Assembly: GCA_030220185.1 (NCBI GenBank)
Contig: JASPKZ010007535.1
Span: 1 to 64,000 of the forward strand
From: Diploptera punctata
Lineage: Eukaryota > Arthropoda > Insecta > Blattodea > Blaberidae
Reading direction: 5' to 3'
Length of the DNA stretch: 64,000 bases
Shown: positions 32,911-43,727 of the stretch, piece by piece
Numbering within the stretch: position 1 is the stretch's first letter
Layout of the letters: each line of letters begins with the position of its first letter
The notes under the pieces: model-generated
Told to the model about the DNA's origin: nothing
Database searches by the model: none
What the model saw: only the letters and a program-made list of their open reading frames with translations
Position numbers and translations under genes: made by a program

Positions 32911-32934
32911 ATATATATGTGTGTGTCTAACTAA

Positions 32935-33414
32935 TTGACTAGTACTATTGAACCGGTAGGTTCATGGCCGCACGGGCATAAGCTCTCCACACATCCCTAT
33001 CCTGAGCTAATGTTTTCCAATCATCCCCTGTATAATCTACATTCCTCAAATTATGGTTAATGTTATTCTCCCACCTCATTCTTGGTCTACCAACTGGGAA
33101 TTTTTCCTTTGGTTTTCCTACAAGAAGCTTCCATGTACGTCTTTCATTCTCCATTCGTGCCAAATGTCCAGCCCATCGCAGTCTACGAGACTTAACTGTT
33201 CTTAATATATCTGGCTGCCTATAAAGACCATGTAGCTCACTGTTATACAGTCTTCATCATTCAACAGTCTATTCATCTCCCTTTGGACCAAAAATGTTCC
33301 TAAGAACTTTATTCTCAAATACTCGCAATCTCCTTTCCTCCCTCAAGGTAAGAATCCACGTTTCATATCCATATAATATAACCGGGAGAATAAGAGTTTC
33401 ATATATTTCAGGAC

Positions 33415-33468
<54 letters not shown>

Positions 33469-33475
33469 AGTGTTT
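32935..33475 (-). pseudogene. LINE-A 3' fragment ending in (TA)n
   Basis: Minus-strand LINE-A C-terminal region in two frames (LILPVILYGYETWILTLREE, NIFGPKGDE, RLRWAGHLARME, GRPRMRWENNINH, a stop near 32945). At its 5' side the LINE sequence breaks off at 33417 and about 58 bp of TA repeats follow, so the truncation point lies in or beside a microsatellite. Confidence 0.85.
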
Positions 33476-33548
33476 GTAATTTACTGGCATTATTAAACAA
33501 AGTTTTATGTTAATTAAAGACACCTTTAGCTTCAAAAGTTTATATTCA

Positions 33549-35201
33549 GATACTTACTTACTTACTCACTGGCACTACCGACCCCGTAGGTTCATGGCCG
33601 CGCGGACATAAGTTCTCCATACATCCCTATCCTGAGCTAATGCTTACCAATCATTCCCTGTATAATCTACTTCTCTCAAATCATAGTTAATCTTATTCTC
33701 CCACTTCATTCTTGGTCTACCAACTGGGTATTTTCCCTCTGGCTTTCCTAGAAGAAGCTTCCGTGCAAGTATTTTACTCCACATAGTTGCAACATGTCCT
33801 GCCCATCGCAGTCTACGAGACTTAACTGTTCTTATTATATCTGGCTTCCTATAAAAACCATGTAGTTCATTGTTATGTAAGTCTTCTCCATTCACCTGTT
33901 TGTTCATCTCTCTTTGGTCCAAAAATTATTATTCTCATATACTCGTAACCTCCTTTCCTCCCTTAAAGTAAGAGTCCATGTTTCGCACCCATACAATATA
34001 ACTGGTAGAATAATAGTTTTATATACTTTCAGTTTAACGTTTTTTGAAAGGAGTTATTATGCAATGCATAATAGCACGCAATTCCAGAATTGAGCCTATG
34101 TTTAATTTCTTTGCGCATCTCATTCCTATTTGTGAATATTGTTACTAGGTATTTGAATTCAGCCACTTCCTCTAAATTTCCCTGATTTGTCATTAGCTGT
34201 CCATTTTCATTATATAAAGCATTTCACGTGTGACCATATATTTAGTTTTATTGATATTTACTTCCAGTCCTAATTTCTTAGTGTTACTCAATAGTGTGTG
34301 CGTGTTGTCCTTTAGTATCTCCTCGCTATCGGCCAATGGTACTACATCATCATAAGTAATGCCACGAGTGATTTCCAAATTGTGAATTTATCTAGATAAT
34401 TTGAAAATCAAGAGTGGCATTTGTTATGACTATTTAACGAATAAAGTTAAGCTGTTTACTCACAAATCATTTTTTAACTATAGTTTTTTAAAATATTTAT
34501 ATATTTAATGTAAACGGCGATGTTTGAAAACTAATGACAAACGATTGGTACGCTTCATCTGCTTCTTTTGTTTATCACTGCAACCAGATCATACTATTTA
34601 TTACCAAAGGAACGCAATATTGTAAGAATGCTCTCCAGTGGAGAAAAAATGAAACGCATCAAACTGTATATTAATTCATTTCTGATGTCCTATGACAATT
34701 ATATTTTTCTGGAATGTTATTACCTGGGAAAAAATTAATTTAAGAAAGTGCAAACAGGGGTTTATTTTTTTGGTGGTATAATCAATTGCAATGTTTTTAT
34801 ATTTAACTCCTGCAAGCGCTATGTGTTGACATCCATGCACTATATATACAATCTGGTAGCCGTATTTCTTATAGAGTCAGTCACTGCAAAATAATGGTCA
34901 GACCTGTTCAGAATATTAAAAAGGTCGAGCTTTCTTTAATATGGTAAATTTAATATTGATAAATATTTGGTGAAACACGAATGTGATTGGTTGTAAAACA
35001 GAAATCATTGAAACGTGATTCGTCATTGACTCCCATTTGGGGCATGAGTTAAATAGTCAGCATAAACTAACAGCTTATTAATACCATCGAGTTGTAAGCC
35101 TTCCTCATTGTCTACAGATTTGATGGCATGCTCTAGTACAAAATTAAATAGTAAAGGAGATAGTGCATCTCCTTGTTTCAACCAAGAATGGGTTGAAGCA
35201 A
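33549..35201 (-). pseudogene. LINE-A copy split by HH-1
   Basis: The 3' part lies at 33549-34352: tail TTACTTACT, the RLRWAGHVATM region, then LGLEVNINKTKYMV. The 5' part at 35059-35183 continues the RT (LVYAD-like block, then the LSPLLFNFVLE region). Joined across the HH-1 copy, the two match 24231-25170 without loss of a base. The 5' junction ends in a short foldback (35173-35183 against 35191-35201). Multiple stops and gaps show it is dead. Confidence 0.88.
34353..35058 (+). mobile_element. HH-1 copy D inside LINE-A
   Basis: The LINE-A reading (ACATCATCAGCATAAACT in intact copies, compare 25037-25054) is interrupted exactly here, which fixes the element's ends: CATAAGTAATG... and ...GTTAAATAGTC. 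TCA occurs at both edges, so either a 3-bp duplication or none was made; the sequence cannot tell. The hairpin loop is shortened, but the arms (GCCACGAGTGATTTCC and GAAAATCAAGAGTGGC) remain. Confidence 0.9.
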
Positions 35202-35233
35202 TCTTAAATAATTCAGTCTAAATTAATGTACAA

Positions 35234-35695
35234 ATAATTGAAGTTTAGGGTAACAGAGTGGAACCCTTGATAGAGGTCCACTCCAGAGAGTAAGCGCCCC
35301 TGCCCTTTTGTGAGCTCCAGGTCCCACTCGCCCAGTGGGTAGTACCTGGGTAGGGCCCCGTCCACAGGGTTACGTGGGGAGAAGAGAAGTCCCCAAAGCC
35401 GTAGTGAAGGCAACTTCTCTAGGAGACGAACACTCCGAAATTCCAGTTCCCTGCCCTCCAGGAAGAGGGGTTTGGCTAGAGGCTGGTAACCTCTACTAGT
35501 AAAAAATAACTTACTCATAAACTTCAGCAGAAGAAAAGCCGGATATCCAAAACAAATAACAAAATACAAACCTAAAGGCACCCGAGATGTGGGCAGACCT
35601 AGAAAGAGATGGGCTGAAGTCAGAACGGGTCAACAGACCTAATCCATGAATGAAGATGATGATGATGATGATGATGATGATGATAATTGAAGTTT
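35234..35695 (+). mobile_element. Composite 436-bp element with 13-bp target duplication
   Basis: ATAATTGAAGTTT at 35234-35246 and 35683-35695. The insert starts with a GC-rich, non-coding 250-bp part (GGAACCCTTGATAGAGGTCC...). It then switches to a short LINE-D-like 3' end (TRDVGRPRKRWAEVRTGQQ, stop, then CCATGAATGAAGATGATGATG). The minus frame 35213-35581 is an antisense artefact. It looks like a LINE with its middle deleted, or a SINE that has taken a LINE 3' end. Confidence 0.8.
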
Positions 35696-36720
35696 GGCGA
35701 TCGCATACCTATATTGAGGTATGTAATAAAACAATGAATGTTTAACTACAAGTAGCCATTAGATATAAAAACCTGTCCTTGTAGTTTTATTAGTGTACAT
35801 GTAATATTTTGAAGTATATTGAATTTTTACCTCAGAAAATTATTTTTTTTTTTCACATGAAGTATTGAAGATAATATGTTTTTTGAAGAGCTTTTTTGCT
35901 GAATCTGTTCTAGAAGTTTCATAAAGTAGTGAATAAAGTGCATTTAAAATTTCATATCCCTACTTCGAATATTTCTTGCAGATCTTGAGAAAAATGTAGA
36001 AATAGGGAAATTTTCAGAATGTATTAAAAATTGATATTTATAAAAATAAGATATACAATAATACATTTATTTTAAGTGAAATGTATCCTTATTTAACACA
36101 AAAAAAATGGACTTGTTTTTAACCTTCTCAACCGTCAATATGGACCAGCAGTCTTGCAATGTTACTTAGAGCTCGATATTTTTGGATTTGTTTATATATC
36201 AACATATGTAAGATGGTAGAGAGAGCTGTTAATAGATGCCGCTAGTGTTGATCTCATTAAAACCCAGATTCCAGACTACTAATTAAATGTGTCATTTTAA
36301 TGGTTTCGTGGGAGATTCCTTAATGAGTAAGATTAGCAATCTGGGGATCGCAGTTTCAAGCCAGCTCGACGTATGGAATAAGTGATTACCAATCCCTGGA
36401 TTTTTAGGGGGAAAAAATGTTTCTTTTGATCTACGTCTACAGACTCGTGATCAGAGTATCCAGGTGCATATTAAGAGTTTTTAGATTCGATTCCAGACCC
36501 AGAATACGCGGATTTTTCTTCTTGATATATGTGTTTGAACAGGATATAATGAATTAAACCAAATATCGGGATGTGACATTTTGTTTCCGAGTTATGAATT
36601 CTGTTAATTTTTCTTTCACTGTAAAAATCAACATTTACGATCATGTATTAATCCCGAATAATTCGTAGATGCCAAACGCACGGTATTTAATTTAGTAATT
36701 ATATTTTTTAGTGCAATAAT
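35696..36720. other. Mostly unassigned; weak tRNA-like motifs near 36330-36530
   Basis: AT-rich. GATTCGATTCCAGACCC (36484-36500) looks like a B box, and CAATCTGGGGATCGCAG lies upstream. They may belong to a decayed SINE, but no copy was found in the window. Confidence 0.35.
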
Positions 36721-36721
36721 T

Positions 36722-37080
36722 TTTAATGCTCCAGGTTTTCCTTTATCGACATTTCTGGTATTCTCTCCTGGCATTGGCGTAATTGTAACCTACTTCTGAG
36801 GTTGGGACGCCTGGAAGGCACGGTTACGTTGCCCGGATGATATGATGGTTGATGATGAATATGATAGTGGTGCGCCAGGAGAGTCCTTAATCCTAAACTG
36901 AATCTAAGATGAATATGAATGATGATGATTGCGATGGTCATATGATGTTTGGGCCTTAAAGTTTCCTGACATTTGTCTTACATGTGAGGAAAAACCCCGA
37001 TAAAAATCTCACCCACGAAATTGTCCCGACCGGGGATCGAACCCGGGCCCGCTGCACGCTATCTCGAGACCACAGCGGTG
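36722..37080 (-). mobile_element. SINE-1-type head with SINE-6-type tail, copy 1
   Basis: On the minus strand: tRNA-Asp-like head (CACCGCTGTGGTCTCGAGAT, GGGTTCGATCCCCGG), the SINE-1 middle (GACAAATGTCAGGAAACTTT), then CTCTCCTGGCGCACCAC, CAACGTAACCGTGCC and CAATGCCAGGAGAGAATACC, which parallel the SINE-6 tail. The same mosaic occurs at 50076-50423, so it is a family, not a chance junction. Confidence 0.78.
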
Positions 37081-37199
37081 TAATTTTTGTGCAATTTAAA
37101 ATCTGTAGAAATATGTTTGCTCAAGAAAACAAATATAAAATAGTTTTCGTTTCACAACTGTTTTGTATTGTTCTTGTCCCCACTTTGATTTCTGGATAA

Positions 37200-37560
37200 T
37201 GTTGGTTGCCTCGTCCTCAGAAAGCCCGAGTTGGATCCCGGTCGGAAAAAGTTTCCTGGATGATTTTTTCGGGGTTTTTCTTCATCTATAAGAACAATGT
37301 CGGGAAACTTTAAGGCCTAAATGGTCCCCGAATATTAACTGGTCACCACAACCATCCATATCATATTCGCCTTTCTTATATGAATAAATGAGTGTGTGTG
37401 TCTTAAATGTTCTTGTTGTCTTTGAGTTAGTCCTAACATTGAGCTGATCACTCATCCCGGGAGGCCCTGCATGTTCTTATATGGTCGAAAAATAGACCCT
37501 ATGTGTGTGATTGAGAGTTAAAAATCCTCTCCCGTCAGGTAGTGACCCTCGTGACATGGG
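37200..37560 (+). mobile_element. SINE-7
   Basis: tRNA-like start (GGTTGCCTCGTCCTCAG, B-box-like GTTGGATCCCGG), GGAAACTTTAAGGCCTAAAT, GGTCCCCGAATAT, CATATCATATTCGCC, then GAGCTGATCACTCATCCCGG and a tail CCTCTCCCGTCAGG. It leads into the GA-rich tract. Confidence 0.75.
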
Positions 37561-37582
37561 GGAATATGAAAGTATCATTAAA

Positions 37583-37777
37583 GAGAGAGTTCAAACTAAG
37601 AGAGAGAGAGAGAGAGAGACAGAGAGAGACAGATAGAGACAAGGAGAGATAGAGACAAGGAGAGACGTCAGAGAGAGAGAGAGAGACAGATAGAGAGACA
37701 GACAGAGAGAGATAGAGAGAGAGAGACAGAGAGAGAGACAGAGAGAGAGGCAGAGAGAGACAGATAGAGACAAGGAG

Positions 37778-37824
<47 letters not shown>

Positions 37825-38177
37825 GACATAGAGAGAAACAGAGAGAAACAGAGAGAGACAGGGAGAGAAACAGAGAGTGAGACAGAGAGAGAGAGAGGCA
37901 GGGAGAGAGAGAGAGACAGAGAGAGAGACAGAGAGAGAAACAGAGAGAGACAGAGAGAGAAACAGAGAGAGACAGAGAGAGAAACAGAGAGAGACAGAGA
38001 GAGACAGGGAGAGAGACAGAGAGAGAAGGGAGAGAGACAGGGAGAGGAACAGAGAGAGACAGGGAGAGAGACAGAGAGAGACAGGGAGAGAGACAGAGAG
38101 AGAGAGAGTAAGAGAGAGTGAAAGAGAGAGAAAGAGAGAGAGAGAAAGAGGGAGAGAAAGAGAGAGAGAGAGAGTGA
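37583..38177. repeat. Long GA/GACA-rich tract
   Basis: Nearly 600 bp of GA repeats broken by ACA, ATA and GGG at irregular intervals, all purines plus occasional C and T on this strand. Local higher-order units such as GAGAGACAGAGAGAGAAACA recur. All long frames across it (R/E-rich on plus, S/L-rich on minus) are artefacts. Confidence 0.95.
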
Positions 38178-38383
38178 ATTCTGTTGTTAAGAAAATAAAA
38201 ATAAAATTAGGTAATTTCAAAAGATATTTGGTTCGCTGTATCTTCACAATGGTTATAGATATTATAAGCGTATGAATAAATTTTGAGCAAGCTACATCAT
38301 GGTTCATAGGACAGATTAAAGTTAAAGAGATACAAATAATTTTCGTCAGCAGTAAAATTGTAACTATTTTAACTAAGTAACAC

Positions 38384-38820
38384 AGTGGCAATATCGAACC
38401 CGGAGGTTCATGGCCACGCATTCAGCTCTCCATACATCCCTATCCTGAGCTAATTTTTTTCAGTTATTCCCTGTATAAATCATCTCCCTAAAATTATTCT
38501 TAATGTTATTCTACCATCTCATTCTTGGCCTACCTACTGGGCGCTTTCTCTCTGATTTTCCTACAAGGAATTTCCATGCCTCTTTTCCATTCCCCATTTG
38601 TGCCAAATGTCCTGCCGATTGCAGTCTACGAGACCTATTTGTTACTATTACATAGATATGGTTATCCATATGGATCATGTAGCTCATTGTTATGTAGAGT
38701 TCTCCATTCAGCTCTCTTTTCGTTTCTCTTTGGCCCAGAAATGTTGCTAAGAACTTTATTATAAAATACTCGTAATCCTTTCCCCTCCCTTAAAGTAAGA
38801 ATTCGTTTAATATAACCATT
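38384..38820 (-). pseudogene. LINE-A 3' fragment
   Basis: Minus-strand LINE-A C-terminus from the LREGKG region to the 3' end (GTTCATGGCCACGC... on plus at 38407). Many substitutions and small gaps relative to 8872-9300. The tail is degenerate. Confidence 0.82.
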
Positions 38821-38860
38821 ATTATGTTAATTTCTGTAAAAATTGTATAGGCCTATTACG

Positions 38861-39430
38861 AGGTTGGGAAGTGGTTTTTACAGAAACGAGGAAGACGTTT
38901 AAAAAACTCGCTATCGCTCGGTTTTTAATTTCCGAAATTCTCTAAAATACTTCTCAAACGTCCATTGTACGTACATTTTTTTTTTCGCGATGGTGGTTTC
39001 AAAATAATAAATAATAGTAAAATAATAACATATTTGTTGGAAATATTTGCATTCATTATAAACAACTGACAAGCGTTAAAAGTATGGGCAATATTTATTA
39101 GTTGAGACTACAGCAGGCCGTGACACCAATCAGGTATAAAATGGCGGCAAGTAAGTATTTATTGTTGTATATTGTTTCAAATAAAGTTCAGTTCATTTAA
39201 AATGCAGTGATTTGTTTCGTATAATGTATATTAACACGACCTTTCGGCTATTTTTTGTATATAGGCCTACATTGTATGAGGACAGTGGTTTTACTTCCAA
39301 CACGTGGTTTGTAATATGTAATATTACAGTATAGTTATTTTGGTTGACAACCCCGAAATGTAGGAATTTGAACTTTCAATCATGGTGGCCATTTCTTTAA
39401 GTACGACAAAACACAATATCGCGCACATAT
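38861..39430 (+). mobile_element. HH-2 copy 2, uninterrupted
   Basis: Aligns with 1787-2842 without the LINE insertion. Hairpin head (TTTTTACAGAAACGAGG opposite TTTCCGAAATTCTCTAAAA), then TTTTTCGCGATGGTG (38981-38995), and a far end with ACACAATATCGCGCA (39411-39425). The inverted repeats are more decayed than in copy 1. Confidence 0.82.
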
Positions 39431-40155
39431 ACCAATGTAACTTTTAAGCCCTCATATTGTTAAAGTATAAGTGATATTGAAATGTATGCATCTAAACTAA
39501 TCATCTGTTGATGTGGTTAACATAACTAGAGAGAAAATATTGCATCTCATTCGGGATTTCAACTCAAGATTTCCAGGTTAATGGGCTGGCCTTCTACCAT
39601 TGAGCGAGCTAAGCATTTGAAGTACGCCATTAATTGTTTGACTTTATATGGGAGTTCAGTAATTAAACAGAGAAAAAAATTGCCTGTACAAAGGTAGCGT
39701 GCCAGCGCCTAAAGGTATATATCAACTGTTCGAATCCCGGTGCAGATACAAATTTTCTGTACTTACCTCTCCAGCGCACAGTGGCAATATTTTCTGATTT
39801 TTAATTCAATTATTACAAGCGTCTATTTATTTTCAGGTCTATGAATCAATAGTATGTCACTCGAACCCGGACGGATGGCCGATTTTATCTTCACAGTGGA
39901 TCTGGTTATAAGTAATTGTCTTATTCTCTATTCGGCGGTATCCCTGTCATTCTGCTAACAACAAATTTGCAGATTTGGTACTGTGTATCTGTCAAATGTG
40001 TGGTTAAAAGTACTTGTATCTTTCTTACAGGCGACCCGCCCATTAAAATCAAGTGCAAAGCAATAAAAAATGGTTCCTTATATATCAAAACAATCAGTCA
40101 AGATTTGTGAACAATCTACTAAAACTTGTTTTCACTCTTCACATAAAAATGTTTA
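39431..40155. other. Unassigned, with two tRNA-like segments near 39550-39760
   Basis: On minus, GCTTAGCTCGCTCAATGG (A-box-like) lies near 39617. On plus, CTGTTCGAATCCCGGTG (39727-39743) looks like a T arm. They may be parts of decayed SINEs. The small plus frame at 39916-40110 has no motif. Confidence 0.35.
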
Positions 40156-40448
40156 TCATAAGTAATGCCACGAGTGATTTCCAATTTATCTAGAGGATTT
40201 GGAAACCAAGAGTGACATTTGTTAAGACCATTTAACGAATACTCGCAAATCATTATTTAAATATAGTTATTTCAAAATATTACTACACTTAATGCAAACG
40301 GCGATGTTTAAAAACAAATAAGGAATGTTTGGTTGTTTCATTTGTTCATCCACTGCAACTAGATCATATTATTTATTGCCAAATAGGATCGCAATACACC
40401 CTAGTGGAGAAAAAATAAAAAACAAAAAAACTGTATATTATAACCAAC

Positions 40449-43400
40449 ATTATAGGTTAGGGGGGGCTGAGGCTAATTGGGATTTCCGGATCTTTGATCT
40501 GGTCAAAAACCCTGATGGAACTGATATTTAACCTCTGGGGTGAATTTCGGTGAAGTCTGGAGGGTCTAACTTAGCCAAATCCACTCTCCTCACCTCCAAG
40601 TTGGGGGCCCCTCGGGACCTTCTTAAGATCTTTTAAGATTTTAAGATGCAAAAGAGAGAGTGGGGTGTGGAAAGAAACGGGAAGGTACCACACCTATATA
40701 TCCCTAGTAAAGCTGCAAACATGGCATGATGAGTCTTTCCACGGTAAAAGACTCCGGACGTAAATTATCCCCCATTCGGATGTCCGGGAGAGGGACACTG
40801 CGGAAGGAAACATCATGCAGTCAAAACAACAGAAGAAAATAAGACTAAGGATTGGAGCCTGGAATGTGAGAACTCTTCTGCAAGCCGGGAAACTGGAAAA
40901 TTTGAAGGAAGAAATGAGAAGAAACAAAGTGGATGTGATGGGAATATCAGAAGTGAGGTGGGAACAAAGTGGTGAATTAGTTAATGATGAATTTAGAATG
41001 TTTTATTTCAGTGGTGATTTTAAAGGAAAATGTGGTATTGGTGAAGTATTACGGCAACGTATGAAAGAAAATGTGATATCAGTGCGTTATGTGGATAATC
41101 GGATGATAATGGTGAGGTTACAAGGAAAAAAGTGGACTTGGTGATAGTGCATATTTACATGCCCCATAGTGGGTTAGCAGATGAAGAAGTGGAGGAAAGA
41201 TATGACAAGATAGAAGAGATTGATGAGAGAGAGAAGAAGGGGCATTGTGTCGTCCTAATGGGTGACTGGAATGCTGTAGTTAAAGAAGGACAAGAAGCAA
41301 GTACAGTTGGAAGATATGGGTTAGGAAAAAGGAATGAGAAAGACGAATCACTGGTGAGTTTCTGTAAATCGAATTAAATGATAATTGGAAATACAATGTT
41401 TCAACAACATAAAAGAAGAAGATAGGCTACATATGGATATGCCCTATGGACAACAAACGATACCAGATCGACTACATACTGATACAGGAAAGATTCCAAA
41501 ATTGCTTGAAAAATGCGAAGAACCTACCAGAAGCAGATACCAATTCAGACCATGTCTTACTAATAGGCGAAGTAGAAATTTGCCTGAGGAAGATAAGAGG
41601 AAGACAGGCAACAAAGAAGTTTGACTTGGAGAAACTTAAAACTGAAGAGGAAAGGAGAAAATTCCAACAAAATTTTCAGGAGGAAGCCTCTTCCATGAAA
41701 ATCTCAAATGGCAATTCCAAGGAACACTGGAGTCATTTGAAAACTTCTATACAGATAGCTGCAGAGAAATCAATAGGATACAATGAGAGCAAGAATATTA
41801 AGAAACCTTGGGTCACATAAAAAATGTTAGAGAAAATGGAAGAAAGAAGAAAATGGAAAAATATCAATACAGAAGAAGCCAAAAGAAACTACCGGAAACT
41901 AAACAACGAACTTAGAAGAGAAACTGACAAGGCAAAGGGAAGGATGGATGAAGCAGAAATGTGAAAAACTAGAGAATCTGGAGAGGAAAGGAAAATATGA
42001 TTTAATGTACCAGGAAGTTAAAGGCTTGGATTATGGAAAGAAGAGCAGGATAACTATGTGGATGATTGAGGACGAAAATAATGAAGAAATAACAGACAAA
42101 CAGGGAATTATGAACATGGAAAACATATGTAGAAGAGCTATATGAGACAAGAAATCGTCCGGCTAACTTGGATATAGAAAATGAAGAAGACGTATCAGAA
42201 GATGAAAAAGGATTTTCAATTCTGAAGGAAGAAGTTGAACTAGCAATTAAGGAAATGAAAAACTGGAAAGCAAGAGGGGTAGATGGAATCCCCATTTTAT
42301 TGGTTAAATGCTTGGGTGAAGGAAAGAAGGAAATTCTGCGTTTATGCAACAAGATATATATAAAGATGGTGAATGGCCGGAAGAATTGACAGAGACAATG
42401 TTAATACAATACCGAAGAAAAACAATGGAAAGAAACGTAAGGAGTTCAGGACTATCAGCTTGATATCACACTCTGCAAAGATTCTCCTGCGAATACTGAA
42501 TCGCCGTATACGTTCTAAGACGGAAAGCGAATTGGAAGAAGAACAGTTTGGCTTCAGGAAGGGAAAGGGTACAAGAGATGCAATTGGATTGATATGAACA
42601 ATTGGAGAAATATATATAGAAAAAGATAAATACGTTTATGCAGTATTTGTTGACCTGGAAAAGGCCTTTGACAGAGTAAATTGGAATAAACTCCTGAAGA
42701 TCTTGAAGAAAATTGGCGTGAACTGGAAGGAGAGGAGGCTCATAAGTAGTCTTTATATGAAACAGCGAATAAAAGTGAAGATAGGAGGAGAAATGTCAGA
42801 GGGAAGAGAAATTGGAAAGGGGGTAAGGCAAGGATGTCCTCTATCACCTACCCTTCTCAACATCTACCTGGAAGACCTAATGAAGAACTCCTTCAGCAAT
42901 ACGGAAGGCGTAAACATGGGAGGAAGAAGAATAAAGTGCATATGATTTGCTGATGATATGGCTTTGCTAGCAGAAGATGCAATGACAATGAGGAACATCC
43001 TGAGGAAGCTAAATTATAAGTGCGAGGATTACGGGATGAAGATAAGTATAAATAAGACGAAGACCATGATTATAGGGAAAAAAACCAAGGAAGATAAACA
43101 TGAGGATTAAATATGAGGCCATTGAGCAAGTGGAGAGCTTCAAATATTAGAGTTGTACTATCAGTAGTAACATGAACTGCTCTCAAGATGTAAAGCAGAG
43201 GATATCAATGGCAAAAGAAGCTTTCAACAAGAAGAGAATCATTTTCTGCGGACCTTTGGCAAAAGAATTACGGAAGAGGTTAGTGAAGTGCTTTGTGTGG
43301 AGTGTAGCATTGTATGGTGCAGAGACTTGGACATTACGCCGGAATGAGGAAAAGCGACTGGAAGCTTTTGAGATGTGGATATGGAGAAGAATGGAACGTA

Positions 43401-43727
43401 TAAAATGTACAGACAAAGTAAGAAATAAAGATGTGCTAGACAGAGTGGGTGAAAGAAGAACAATGCTGAAACTCATAAAGAAGAGGAAAAGAAATTGGAT
43501 TGGCCACAGACTAAGAAGAAACTGCCTGCTGAAGGATGCCCAAGAAGGAATGATCAACGGAAAGAAAGATAGAGGCAGAAAAATACATCAGATGATAGAC
43601 AATACTAAAATAAACGGTTGTATGCAGATACAAAAACAAGCTGAGTTAAGGAAAGAGTGGACAATGCTGAGTGTGCAGTGAAAGACCTGCTCATGGGCAG
43701 AACACTATGAATGAAAATTATAGGTTA
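40449..43727 (+). mobile_element. LINE-C, near full length, 11-bp target duplication
   Basis: ATTATAGGTTA at 40449-40459 and 43717-43727 brackets 3257 bp, the usual length of RTE-like LINEs. The 5' UTR (40460-40814) begins with a G run. It contains 40664-40729, which closely matches SINE-1. One ORF region follows with endonuclease and reverse transcriptase in order. The 3' UTR is only ~35 bp and ends in ATGAATGA. Its 3' end (43675-43714) also matches SINE-1. Confidence 0.93.
40815..43681 (+). pseudogene. LINE-C endonuclease/reverse transcriptase ORF, broken
   Basis: The single protein of the element, now in about eight pieces. It starts at ATG 40815 (MQSKQQKKIRLRIGAWNVRT). The endonuclease shows VMGISEVRWEQ (catalytic Glu), VVLMGDWNAVV (Asp/Asn), RYQIDYILIQ and SDHVLL (catalytic His). 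A frameshift lies near 41135 and a stop at 41376. The RT shows EFRTISLISHSAKI, EEEQFGFRKGKGTRDAI, AVFVDLEKAFDRVNW (first Asp), GVRQGCPLSPTLLNIYLEDL and FADDMALLAED, a stop just before it. The last intact piece (43172-43681) has LYGAETWTLRRNEEKRLEAF and WRRMERIK, with a stop at 43681. The AP-type endonuclease would nick the target and the RT copy the RNA there. Confidence 0.9.

Noticed and set aside
32583..33272. Conserved small proteins of the SRSGPGFDPRSGQ / MGLKVFLTFVLQVRKNPDK type
   Set aside because: They recur only inside SINE-1 copies (also at 50670, 56613 and 62999) and are the tRNA-like head and body read in frame on either strand.
34353..35058. Firm 3-bp TCA target duplication for HH-1
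   Set aside because: TCA occurs repeatedly in the target itself (ATCATCA), so insertion without duplication explains the edges equally well; other copies do not show it consistently.
35213..35581. 122-codon minus frame
   Set aside because: Antisense to the composite element; the plus strand carries the LINE-D-like reading and the duplication defines the element.
37591..38421. 213- and 132-codon frames in the GA tract
   Set aside because: Pure S/L or R/E composition from GA repeats on the two strands.
43183..43557. 124-codon minus frame in LINE-C
   Set aside because: Antisense of the intact LINE-C C-terminal frame.
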